A DNA stretch of 64,000 nucleotides. It comes from Sphingomonas sp. NFR04 (GTDB lineage: Bacteria; Pseudomonadota; Alphaproteobacteria; Sphingomonadales; Sphingomonadaceae). The notes below the pieces were generated by a model, which saw only the letters and a list, made by a program, of their open reading frames with translations, was not told the origin of the DNA and did not search any database. The DNA lies in NCBI RefSeq assembly GCF_900114095.1, contig NZ_FORV01000003.1, forward strand, positions 1-64,000. The letters are read 5' to 3'. The position numbers and the translations under genes are program-made. Within the stretch, counting starts at the first letter, position 1. Every line of letters begins with the position of its first letter. Below, piece by piece: positions 8,674-16,856 of this stretch.

Positions 8674-11010
8674 TCACTTGGGCGCGCTCATCGAGAAGGG
8701 CGCATCGGCCTTGCGCGCGCCCCAGTTTTTGTTCGGTGTCGGCCCCATCACGAAGCGCAGCCTGCCGCCCGCCTGCAGCGCCTCGCGTGACAGCCAGGGC
8801 TTGGTGTAGGCGCGGCCGTTGAGCGTGGCGGACTGGATGTAGACATTCTCGGCGCTGTTGTTGGTCGCCTCGATCGTCAGGACCTTGCCGCCCGGCATGG
8901 TGAGCCGGACATTGCGGAACAGCGGGCTGCCGACGGCATATTGCCCCACGGTCGGCGTCACCGGATAGAAGCCGAGTGCCGAGAAGACGTACCAGGCCGA
9001 GGTCTGGCCATTGTCCTCGTCGCCGGGATAGCCGTCCGGCGTCGCGGCATAGAGCTTGCGCATCACGTCGCGGACATGGGCCTGCGTCTTCCACGGCGCG
9101 CCGGCCCAGTCGTACAGATAGATCATGTGCTGGATCGGCTGGTTGCCATGGGCGTACTGGCCCATGTCGACGATCTGCATCTCGCGGATCTCGTGGATCA
9201 CCTGGCCGTAATAGCTGTCGTCGAAGATCGGCGCGGTGGCGAAGACTGAGTCCAGCCGGTCGACGAACTTGGCGTCGCCGCCCATGAGGTCGATCAGGCC
9301 CTGCACGTCCTGCATCACCGACCAGCTGTAATGGAGCGCATTGCCCTCGGTGAAGGCGTCGCCCCATTTGTACGGATTGAACGGCGTCTCCCACGACCCG
9401 TCCTTGTTGCGGCCGCGCATCCAGCCGCTCTCGGGATCGTAGAGCTTCCGGAAATTCTGCGCGCGCTCGGCATAGAGGCGGGCATCGTCCTTCTTGCCCA
9501 GCGCCGCGGCGAGGCGCGACAGCGAGAAGTCGGCGGTGGCATATTCCAGCGTGCGCGCGGCATTCTCGTTGATGCCGACGTCATAGGGCACATAGCCGAG
9601 CTGGTTGTAATATTCGACGCCCTCGCGACCGACCGCGCCGACGACATTGCCGTTCTTGTCCTTGGGGCGGCCCTGGCTGGTCGTCGCGTTCTTGACCATC
9701 GCCTCGTAGAGCGGCTCGATGTCGAACCCGCGCACGCCGTTGAGGTACGCGTCGGCGATCAGGTTCGCCGAGTTGGAGCCGATCATCACGTCGCGGTAGC
9801 CCGGGCTCGCCCATTCAGGCAACCAGCCGCCTTCCTTATAGGTGTTGACCAGGCCCTGCATGATCTCGCCGTCACGCTCGCGGTACATCAGCGCGAACCA
9901 GGGGAAGACCGCGCGCCACGTGTCCCAGAAGCCGTTGTCGGTGTACATCGGGCCCGGATGCACCTGCCCGTCATAGGGGCTGTAGTGCACTTGGCGGCCT
10001 TGCGCATCGATCTCGTAGAACATGCGCGGGAACTGCAGCATGCGGTAGAGCGCCGAATAGAAGGTGCGGCGGTTGTCGAGATTGGGATCGGTGACGCGGA
10101 CGCGGCCGAGCTCCTTTTCCCATGCCGCCTTGGCCTTGGCCTTGGTCTGCTCGAAGCCGTCGCCGCCGATCTCGCTGGCGAGGTTCCGCTCGGCCTGCTC
10201 CGGGCTGATGAAGGACGAGGCGACCTTCACATGGACCTGCTCGCCGGCGCGGGTGGCGAAGCTCACCACCGCGCCGACATGGTTGCCCTCGCGTTGCGCG
10301 TCGGCGGTCAGCTGCCAATTGTCGTCCCAGCTGCGGCTGACCGCGAAGTCATGGTCGAACTCGGCGACGAAATAGTTGCGGAAATTGCCCGGCACGCCGC
10401 CATGATTGTTGCGCACCCAGCCGCTGATCCGCCGCCGCGCCCGATCGATGGTGACGCTCGATCCGCCGGCGAACGCGTCGAGCACGATGTGCGCGTCATC
10501 CGCCTTGGGGAAGGTGAAGCGGAACTGCGCGGCGCGCGCGGTGGGCGCGGCTTCCGCGGTCACGTCATAGTCGGCGAGATAAACGCGGTAGCTATACGGG
10601 TGACTTTCCTCGGCCTTGTGGCTGTACCAGGAGGCGCGCTCGGCCTCGCGGATCCGCACCGGGCCGGTTTCCGCCATCAGCGAGAAGGCGGCATAGTCGT
10701 TCATCCACGGGCTGGGCTGGTGGGTCTGCTTGATGCCGTTGATCTTGTTGTCATGGTACATATACCCCCAGCCGCTGCCGGGCTTGCCGGTGACCGGGGT
10801 CCAGAAGTTCATCCCCCAGGGCACGGCCACCGCGGGATAGGTGTTGCCGTAGGACAGCTCATAGGTGGAATCGGTGCCCATCAGCGGGTTCACCAGATCG
10901 ACCAGTGCCTCGCTGCGATCGGATTGCTGCGCAACGGCAGGCAGCGTGGTGACGCTGGCGAGGAGCGCGAAGGCGGCGGCGCGGAGCGGCTTGGCGGAGA
11001 AAAGGGGCAC
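8674..11010 (-). CDS. GH92 family alpha-mannosidase (copy A)
   Basis: A 778-residue exported alpha-mannosidase of family GH92. I place the start at the GTG at 11010: AAAGGA lies six bases upstream and the product then begins with a signal peptide (LRAAAFALLASVTTLPAVAQ). The longer frame to 11367 overlaps the GH43 gene and encodes nothing recognisable. Early family motifs are VNPLMGTDSTYELSYGNTYPAVAVPWGM and the region KQTHQPSPWMNDY. The catalytic part carries FTEGNALHYSWSV and DEDNGQTSAWYVFSALGFYP. Copies A and B are clearly divergent and so are not a recent tandem duplication, which suggests different linkage specificities. The GH43 stop is 26 bp upstream. Confidence 0.92.
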   Translation of the reverse strand: MPLFSAKPLRAAAFALLASVTTLPAVAQQSDRSEALVDLVNPLMGTDSTYELSYGNTYPAVAVPWGMNFWTPVTGKPGSGWGYMYHDNKINGIKQTHQPSPWMNDYAAFSLMAETGPVRIREAERASWYSHKAEESHPYSYRVYLADYDVTAEAAPTARAAQFRFTFPKADDAHIVLDAFAGGSSVTIDRARRRISGWVRNNHGGVPGNFRNYFVAEFDHDFAVSRSWDDNWQLTADAQREGNHVGAVVSFATRAGEQVHVKVASSFISPEQAERNLASEIGGDGFEQTKAKAKAAWEKELGRVRVTDPNLDNRRTFYSALYRMLQFPRMFYEIDAQGRQVHYSPYDGQVHPGPMYTDNGFWDTWRAVFPWFALMYRERDGEIMQGLVNTYKEGGWLPEWASPGYRDVMIGSNSANLIADAYLNGVRGFDIEPLYEAMVKNATTSQGRPKDKNGNVVGAVGREGVEYYNQLGYVPYDVGINENAARTLEYATADFSLSRLAAALGKKDDARLYAERAQNFRKLYDPESGWMRGRNKDGSWETPFNPYKWGDAFTEGNALHYSWSVMQDVQGLIDLMGGDAKFVDRLDSVFATAPIFDDSYYGQVIHEIREMQIVDMGQYAHGNQPIQHMIYLYDWAGAPWKTQAHVRDVMRKLYAATPDGYPGDEDNGQTSAWYVFSALGFYPVTPTVGQYAVGSPLFRNVRLTMPGGKVLTIEATNNSAENVYIQSATLNGRAYTKPWLSREALQAGGRLRFVMGPTPNKNWGARKADAPFSMSAPK

Positions 11011-11036
11011 GAAGGTTCCTTTGGCTGGGCGCGGCG

Positions 11037-12095
11037 TCAATGGGTGCGGGTGCGGCGAAGCGGCTCGGGCGCCACGCCTTGGTTGGTGAGCGTGACCGGC
11101 TGGATGGTGCCGTCCGGGTTGAAGGTCATGCGGTCGATGGCGAGTTCGCGATGCTCGCCCTGCTGGTCGGCAAGCGGGCGGCGGTGATAGGCAATGTACC
11201 AGCGATCGGTGCCGGGCACATTGACCACCGAATGATGCCCCGCCCCGCGCGCGATCTTCGGATCTTCCTGGAGGATGGTGCCGCGCGGCGTGAACGGACC
11301 CGTCGGGCTGGGTCCGGTCGCATAGGCGACGCGGTAATCGGAGCCGGTCCATTCGCCTTCGGACCACATCAGATAATAGACCCCCTTGCGCTGGATGACG
11401 AAGGAGCCCTCGACATAGCCCGGCGGCGTGATCTCCTTCCAGGTCGAACCGTCGGGATAGGAGAGCACGCGGCGCAGGTCCTTGCTCAGCCGCACCACGT
11501 TGCAGTGCCGCCAGCCGCCATAATAGAGATAGACCTGCCCGTCGGTATCGCGGAACACGAAGGGGTCGATCGGCTGCGCGCCATTGTGGAATCCGCCGAT
11601 CAGCGGCTTGCCGAGCGCATCGCGGAAGGGCCCGCCGGGCTTGTCGCTGACCGCGAGGCCGATGCCGCCCAGTTCCTGGTCGCTCTGGATGTCGTTGGCG
11701 GAGAAGAACATGTAGTAGCGCCCCTGCGCCTCGATCACCGAGGGCGCCCAGATCGCATAGGCCGCCCAGGAAATCCGCGTCACGTCGAGGACATGGGAGT
11801 GCTTGGTCCAGTGGACGAGATCGGGCGAGGAAAAGGCGTTGAAGAAGGTCTGGTAGGCGTAGGACGGGCGCACCGTCTTGCGCTTGCGGGCCTCTTCCTG
11901 TGCGGGGGTGAAGCGCCGGGTCCGATCGGGCGCGCCGTCATCGGCGGAATAGGTGGGGTAGATCCAGTATTGGCCGTCGAACACGCGGATCTCGGGATCG
12001 GCATACCAGCCGCGCACGATCGGGTTGGACGCGGCGGCGGCGAGCGGCGCCATCAGGGCCAGAAGGGCAAACGCCCGGCGGAGCTTCGATCGCAT
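11037..12095 (-). CDS. GH43 family glycoside hydrolase
   Basis: A 352-residue exported five-bladed beta-propeller hydrolase of family GH43, typically an alpha-L-arabinofuranosidase or beta-xylosidase. The start MRSKLRRAFALLALMAPLAAAAS follows AAGGAGAGG at good spacing and gives a signal peptide; the frame to 12158 does not. The three expected acidic residues can be seen: Asp in GWYADPEI (base), Asp in QPIDPFVF (pKa modulator) and Glu in GYVEGSFV (acid). It is the first hydrolase gene after the TBDR 2 gene, separated by a strong terminator hairpin. An arabinosidase or xylosidase fold in an otherwise alpha-mannosidase operon suggests a decorated mannan or an unusual activity of this member. Confidence 0.88.
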   Translation of the reverse strand: MRSKLRRAFALLALMAPLAAAASNPIVRGWYADPEIRVFDGQYWIYPTYSADDGAPDRTRRFTPAQEEARKRKTVRPSYAYQTFFNAFSSPDLVHWTKHSHVLDVTRISWAAYAIWAPSVIEAQGRYYMFFSANDIQSDQELGGIGLAVSDKPGGPFRDALGKPLIGGFHNGAQPIDPFVFRDTDGQVYLYYGGWRHCNVVRLSKDLRRVLSYPDGSTWKEITPPGYVEGSFVIQRKGVYYLMWSEGEWTGSDYRVAYATGPSPTGPFTPRGTILQEDPKIARGAGHHSVVNVPGTDRWYIAYHRRPLADQQGEHRELAIDRMTFNPDGTIQPVTLTNQGVAPEPLRRTRTH

Positions 12096-12134
12096 GAGCC
12101 TCTCCTTGGCCGATCCGCAGGGTGAAAAGCGGAT

Positions 12135-12170
12135 AAAAAAGGTGGCGGGGCGGCACATGGCCGCCCCGCC
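12135..12170 (-). terminator. Strong intrinsic terminator between TBDR 2 and the hydrolase genes
   Basis: On the minus strand an 11-bp perfect stem (GGCGGGGCGGC with GCCGCCCCGCC, loop of five) is followed by ACC and six T residues. It begins 15 bp after the TBDR 2 stop codon. This is a textbook rho-independent terminator inside what would otherwise be one operon. Confidence 0.88.
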
Positions 12171-12184
12171 AGAGGGGGGTTTGA

Positions 12185-15184
12185 TCAGAACTTGTAGGCG
12201 AGGCCCAGATAGGCGCGGCGCCCGGTATATTGGTTGCTGATGAAGCGCGCGTCGGTGTCGTTGCCGAGATGCGCCCGCTCCTCCGACTTGGTGAGGTTGA
12301 TCACCGAGGCGGTCAGCTGGAGGTTCTCGAAGAAGCTGTACGAGGCGTTGAGGTCGATCTGCTCGTACGGATCCGAATAGACGTTCAAGCCCGACTGGAT
12401 GCCGCCGACCCGCGTACCGCGACGGTTGTACGAGGCGCGCAGCAGCAGCTTCTTGTTTTCGTAGAAGATCGAGCCGTTGATCTGCGTCTTGGCGCTGCCC
12501 ACCAGCGGGGAATCGCCCACCTTCTTGCCGTCCAGCGTGATCTCGGCGACCGAGGTGTCGTTATAGGTGAAGTTCACCTGCGCGCCGAGACCGAAGGGCA
12601 GCGTGTGCTGCGCATAGAGTTCGACGCCCTGCGACACGGCGTTGGAGCCGTTCGCCTGGGTCGAATATTGCTGCACGGTCACGTTCTGGCCGGCGACTTC
12701 GCTCTGGATGTCGAGCACCAGCGGCACGATGAAGTCCGACACGTCCTTGCGGAACAGCGTGCCGCCCAGCACCGAGCCACGGTGGAAATACCATTCCACG
12801 CCGACGTCATACTGCCAGGCCTTGAACGGCTTCAGGTTGAAGTTCCCGCCGCCGCCGAACCAGCCGGGCAGCGCGCCGAACTGGGCACGGTCATAGACGA
12901 ACGCGTCCGAGTTGAAGGTCAGCGAGCGGGCGCCGGCGAGATCGCCATAGCCCGGCCGCGCGATCACCTTCGATGCCGCGCCGCGGATCAGCAGGTTGGG
13001 GGTGACGTCCCACGAGATGTTGAAGCTCGGCAGGAAGTCCGTGTAGCGCTTCGATTCGTCGTTCGGGCTGAACACCTTCACTTCGCGCTGGGACTGCGGC
13101 AGCACCAGGCAGTTGCCGTCGGGGCCGACCGGCGGCGGGGTGAACGGATTGCCGTTGGTGTTCTGGCAGTAATCATTCTCGTAATAGATCACGTCGGTCG
13201 AGACACCCGACTGCTTGGTGTTCACCACGCGCAGGCCGATGTTGCCGCGCACATTGTTCATCTTGAAGTTCGCCTGGGCGTAGCCCGCCCAGATCCGCTC
13301 CTTGATGTCGTAGCGGTTCTCCGGCTCGGGCACGCGGACGGGGCCGTTATAGGTCTTGTTCAGATAGGCCAGGTAGTTGTCCATGTTGAACGCCGGGAAG
13401 ACGCTCGTCGAGAAACCGCCGGCGATGTTGCCGATCGGCTGGCTCTGGAAGAAGGCCGGCTGGGTCACTGCGGCGCCGGCGGTATCCTGGTAGCGCAGCG
13501 TGCCCGCCGCATCCGAATACCATTCGAACCGCCCGGTCTGGCGCTCCACCTTGGCATCGCGCCACTTGGCGCCGACCTGGATCGAGTCGATGAAGCTGTC
13601 GAAGCGGCGAGTGAGGTCGATCTGGGCATATTTCTGCTCGATCGCGCTGTTGGTGTAGCCCGAGCCGGTCGAGCCGAGATCGACCTGCGAGATGCCTTTC
13701 ATCAGATTCTGCTGGAGCTCGGGCGAGAACTGCATCGCCACCGATTGGTCGGTGAAGCCCCATTGGCTCAGCATGTTGCCGTTGACGCGATTGACGAGGC
13801 CGTCGCCGACCACCAGCCGCGGCTTGGCCTGGGCGTAGAACTGGAAGGAGGGGCCGCCGGTGGCGCGGGTCTTGCCGCCGGTGAACGACACGGTCAGCCG
13901 ATCGCGGGTGAAGTCGCCGTGCAGGTCATAGGTGTTGGAAACGGTCTTCTGGCGCGCATAATAGCTCTGCATCGCCGGCGTTTCCATCGTGCAGGGCGAG
14001 GTACCGGTACGGCAGGCGGTGCCGTCCTGCGGCACCTGAAAGGTCGCCGAAGTGAGGATCGTGCCGCTCTTGTCGAACTTGCCGCCGGTGAAGAAGTCAC
14101 CATAGCCCCATTCCGGAATCTTGATGAGGTTGGAGACGTTGTCGCCGTTGAGCTGGAAACGGAAATAATTGGCGGTGAGGTTGAAGCCCTCGAACGGCTG
14201 CCACTGCGCCGTCGCCTGGATGCCCAGACGCTTGCGCTTTTCGATCAGCACCGTCTCGTCGACCGACTGCGGCGCCCAATAGCCGTTGTAATGCGTTCCG
14301 CCCTGGGTGGTCACGCCGTCGTTCCAGTAGGAGATGGCGTCGTCATTGGCGTAGGTCTTGCCGTTGACGTCGGTCGCCTGCTTGGTGTTGTTCGCGTCGG
14401 TCCACCAGTGCCAGCTTTCGGTGGCGGCGCTCAGCGTACGATTGGTGCGCACCTGGTAGGTCGCCCCGAGCAGGAAGCCGATGGTCTTGTCTTCATTATG
14501 CCACGAGAGCAGGCCGGAGACGCTCGGCTCGACCTTCTTGGTCACGTCCGAATAGGTGCCCTCGACCTGGACGTTGCCGGACCAGGGCTTGAGGTCGAAC
14601 GGGCGCCGCGTGTGGTTGATGATTACGCCGCCGACGCCGCCTTCGTCGAGCCGGGCCTCGGAGGATTTGAACACCTCGACGCTGCCGATCAGGTTCGCCG
14701 GGAGCAGCAGATAGTTGAAGCTGCGCGACGGATCGCCGGAATCGGCGGAGGCGATGAAGTTGCCGTTGAGTTCGGTCAGCGTCAGGTCGGAGCTGAGGCC
14801 GCGGATGCTCACCCGGCTGCCTTCGCCACCGTCGCGCTCGATCACCACGCCCGGCACGCGCTGCAGCGCGTCGGCGACGTTCTTGTCGGGGAACTTGCCG
14901 ACGTCCTCGGCGGTGATCACGTCGACGAACGCGTTGGCATCGCGCTTCTGCGCCAGGCTGGTCTCGATCGAGGCGCGATAGCCGGTGACGACGATATCGC
15001 CGTCGCTGTCGCCGGGCGCGGCGTTCTGCGGTGCCGACGTGTTGCCGGCCTGCGGCTGCGTCGTCGCAGCCTGGGCAAGGGCCAGCCCCGGCAGCGCGGC
15101 GCACAGGCTGGTGCCGAGCATCAGCTGGGCGAGCAACCGCTGGCGCGCAGACGCCGACGTACGAAACAGATTCCCGTAGGACAC
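12185..15184 (-). CDS. TonB-dependent receptor of the mannan locus (TBDR 2)
   Basis: A 999-residue outer-membrane receptor that would import mannan oligosaccharides. I choose the GTG start at 15184, with AGAAGGA three bases upstream; the signal peptide then ends GTSLCAALPGLALAQ. The TonB box region is GDIVVTGYRASIETSLAQKRDANAFVD, which with EDVGKFPDKNVADALQRVPGV is the hallmark of the oligosaccharide TBDR subfamily in sphingomonads, xanthomonads and Caulobacter. The barrel ends YTGRRAYLGLAYKF with the expected terminal Phe. It is the promoter-proximal gene of the locus, followed by an intrinsic terminator and then GH43, GH92, GH125 and GH92. This placement would give much more receptor than enzyme. 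Confidence 0.93.
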   Translation of the reverse strand: MSYGNLFRTSASARQRLLAQLMLGTSLCAALPGLALAQAATTQPQAGNTSAPQNAAPGDSDGDIVVTGYRASIETSLAQKRDANAFVDVITAEDVGKFPDKNVADALQRVPGVVIERDGGEGSRVSIRGLSSDLTLTELNGNFIASADSGDPSRSFNYLLLPANLIGSVEVFKSSEARLDEGGVGGVIINHTRRPFDLKPWSGNVQVEGTYSDVTKKVEPSVSGLLSWHNEDKTIGFLLGATYQVRTNRTLSAATESWHWWTDANNTKQATDVNGKTYANDDAISYWNDGVTTQGGTHYNGYWAPQSVDETVLIEKRKRLGIQATAQWQPFEGFNLTANYFRFQLNGDNVSNLIKIPEWGYGDFFTGGKFDKSGTILTSATFQVPQDGTACRTGTSPCTMETPAMQSYYARQKTVSNTYDLHGDFTRDRLTVSFTGGKTRATGGPSFQFYAQAKPRLVVGDGLVNRVNGNMLSQWGFTDQSVAMQFSPELQQNLMKGISQVDLGSTGSGYTNSAIEQKYAQIDLTRRFDSFIDSIQVGAKWRDAKVERQTGRFEWYSDAAGTLRYQDTAGAAVTQPAFFQSQPIGNIAGGFSTSVFPAFNMDNYLAYLNKTYNGPVRVPEPENRYDIKERIWAGYAQANFKMNNVRGNIGLRVVNTKQSGVSTDVIYYENDYCQNTNGNPFTPPPVGPDGNCLVLPQSQREVKVFSPNDESKRYTDFLPSFNISWDVTPNLLIRGAASKVIARPGYGDLAGARSLTFNSDAFVYDRAQFGALPGWFGGGGNFNLKPFKAWQYDVGVEWYFHRGSVLGGTLFRKDVSDFIVPLVLDIQSEVAGQNVTVQQYSTQANGSNAVSQGVELYAQHTLPFGLGAQVNFTYNDTSVAEITLDGKKVGDSPLVGSAKTQINGSIFYENKKLLLRASYNRRGTRVGGIQSGLNVYSDPYEQIDLNASYSFFENLQLTASVINLTKSEERAHLGNDTDARFISNQYTGRRAYLGLAYKF

Positions 15185-15433
15185 AATCCTTCTCCCTCTT
15201 TCACCGATGGCCCCAGGCCCCAGTCGGTTCTTTGTGACCGCGCTGTCAGTTTCTGGTCCGCGGTTCTTGCAGAGGGTTTCGCAATAGAAAAACAAATTGT
15301 CAATTAAATGCGGATGCGCCGTTGTGGCTTTTCAGCAACGGCCAGCAACAAACTGTGTTTGCTGTGCAAACGTTGTCATTAGACGCATGAAGCGGTGAAG
15401 CAGCGGGAAGTAGAAGGCGCCGATGTGCGCACA
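15185..15433 (-). promoter_or_regulatory. TBDR 2 control region with nested palindromes
   Basis: Overlapping inverted repeats occur at 15349-15361 (CAAAC, TGT, GTTTG) and 15357-15371 (GTTTGC, TGT, GCAAAC), about 170 bp before the GTG start. A TTGACA hexamer lies nearer the gene on the minus strand, in the AATTGACAATTTG context around 15295-15305, without a good -10 match. The dense palindromes are typical of a dimeric repressor or activator site; no regulator gene is present in the locus. Confidence 0.45.
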
Positions 15434-15565
15434 TATCCTCCCCCGCCAGGGGGAGGTGGCAGGCCGCAGGCCTGACGGAGGGGGAGGCAGCACGCTGGTC
15501 GAGAGGTTCTGGCATCCTCCCCCTCCGTCGCCTGCGGCGCCACCTCCCCCTGGCGGGGGAGGATA
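15434..15565. repeat. 132-bp palindromic repeat element
   Basis: The ends are a perfect 27-bp inverted repeat, beginning TATCCTCCCCCGCCAGGGGG on the left and ending with its complement. Inside lie a second inverted pair (CGGAGGGGGAGG and CCTCCCCCTCCG). The element fills the space between TBDR 2 control DNA and the kdpE stop codon, so it could also end kdp operon transcription. Its form is that of a palindromic intergenic repeat. Confidence 0.85.
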
Positions 15566-15575
15566 AGGAGGAGTG

Positions 15576-16262
15576 CTAGCCCGCCACCAGCCGGTAGCCG
15601 ACTCCCGGCTCGTTGAGGATCAGCTGCGGCCGGCTGGGGTCCGCCTCCAGCTTCTGGCGCAGGTTGCGCACCACGATCCGCAAATAGTCGAGCTGCTGGA
15701 CATGCGCCGGGCCCCATACCTCGCGCAGCAGCTGGCCATGGGCGATCACCCGGTCGGGATGCGCCGCGAGCAGCGCCAGCACGCCATATTCCTTGGGTGC
15801 GAGGTGCACCGGCGCGCCATCGCGGCGGACGCGGCGGTGGAGGAGGTCGATTTCCACCGCCCCGATCGTCAGCTGCTCGCGCTCGGCCGATCCGGCGACG
15901 CGGTGGCGGAGCGCCGTGCGCAGGCGGGCGAGCAGTTCCTCGGTATCGAACGGCTTGGTGCAGTAATCGTCGGCGCCGAGGTCGAGCGCGGCGACCTTCT
16001 CGCTCGTATCCGTCCGCGCAGAAACGACGATCACCGCCGCCCCGCCCGCCTTGGCCTGCTGGATCAGCTCGATGCCGTCGCGATCGGGCAGGCCGAGGTC
16101 GAGCAACACGGCGTCAGGCTTGTCGATGCCGAAGGCGGCGATCGCCTCGCGCGCCGTCGCCGCCTCGATCACCTGGTGTTCTGCGCGGGTAAGCGCCCCG
16201 CGCAGCAGCCGCCGGATATGGCTGTCGTCCTCGACGATCAGGACCTTGGTTGCGCTCGCCAT
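15576..16262 (-). CDS. kdpE: KdpE response regulator of the K+ stress system
   Basis: A 228-residue OmpR-family response regulator. The receiver domain (about 5-115) shows the acidic pair in VLIVEDDSH, the phosphorylation Asp in DAVLLDLGLPDRDG, the conserved Thr/Ser region VIVVSAR and Lys in CTKPFDTEELLARL. The C-terminal winged helix (about 130-226) contains APKEYGVLALLAAHPDRVI and DYLRIVVRNLRQKLEADP, the latter typical of KdpE. It is the last gene of the kdp operon, 8 bp after kdpC. The cognate kinase gene kdpD is not adjacent but reads divergently about 5.7 kb away. KdpE would activate the operon under K+ limitation. Confidence 0.95.
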   Translation of the reverse strand: MASATKVLIVEDDSHIRRLLRGALTRAEHQVIEAATAREAIAAFGIDKPDAVLLDLGLPDRDGIELIQQAKAGGAAVIVVSARTDTSEKVAALDLGADDYCTKPFDTEELLARLRTALRHRVAGSAEREQLTIGAVEIDLLHRRVRRDGAPVHLAPKEYGVLALLAAHPDRVIAHGQLLREVWGPAHVQQLDYLRIVVRNLRQKLEADPSRPQLILNEPGVGYRLVAG

Positions 16263-16270
16263 GGCTTCGC

Positions 16271-16843
16271 TTAGCGAGCGCCGCCCTGCCGGTCGAGCGC
16301 GAGATTGAGCGCAAACACGTTGACCCGCGGCTCGCCGATAATGCCGAACAGGCGGCCCTGCACGCTGGCCTCGACCAGCTGCGCGACGCGATCGGGCGCG
16401 ATGCCCCGCGCCTTGGCGACGCGCGCGACCTGGAAGCGCGCGGCCGCCGGGCTGATCTCGGGATCGAGGCCCGAGCCCGATGCCTGGAGCAGGTCGGCCG
16501 GGACGTCGGCGCCCAGGCGCTTCTGGTCGGCGGTCACCCGGTCGATCAGCTTCTTCGAGGCCGGGCCGAGATTGGAGCCGCCGGAGGCAAGCGAGTCATA
16601 GCCATTGCCTGCCGCCGAGGGCCGGCCCTGGAAATAGCCGGGCCCGGCGAAGCTCTGCCCCAGCAGCATCGAACCGCGCAGCTTGCCCACATCGTCGCGC
16701 ACCAGCGAGCCATTGGCCTGGGCCGGGAAGAGCAGCTGCCCGGCGCCGGTCACCACCAGCGGATAGACGATCCCCAGCAGCGCGGCGAAGATCAAGGTGA
16801 ACAGAAGCGTGGGACGGAGGCCGGAAACGAGATCGGAACGCAT
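16271..16843 (-). CDS. kdpC: KdpC, K+-transporting ATPase subunit C
   Basis: A 190-residue single-span subunit that stabilises the KdpA-KdpB complex. The start MRSDLVSGLRPTLLFTLIFAALLGIVYPLVVTG gives the expected N-terminal membrane segment and follows GAGGATATC. Conserved family regions are GSMLLGQSFAGPGYFQGRPSA, the YDSLASGGSNLGPAS segment and VPADLLQASGSGLDPEISP. A longer frame to 16894 overlaps the outer-membrane gene and has no signal of its own; even so, the chosen start lies 14 bp downstream of that gene's stop. The length is normal for the family. Confidence 0.95.
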   Translation of the reverse strand: MRSDLVSGLRPTLLFTLIFAALLGIVYPLVVTGAGQLLFPAQANGSLVRDDVGKLRGSMLLGQSFAGPGYFQGRPSAAGNGYDSLASGGSNLGPASKKLIDRVTADQKRLGADVPADLLQASGSGLDPEISPAAARFQVARVAKARGIAPDRVAQLVEASVQGRLFGIIGEPRVNVFALNLALDRQGGAR

Positions 16844-16856
16844 GGCGATATCCTCC

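Noticed and set aside
7220..9394. One long fused hydrolase of 724 residues
   Set aside because: The N-terminal part is an out-of-frame reading of the GH92 gene; GH125 starts at 8656 with its own ribosome site and signal peptide.
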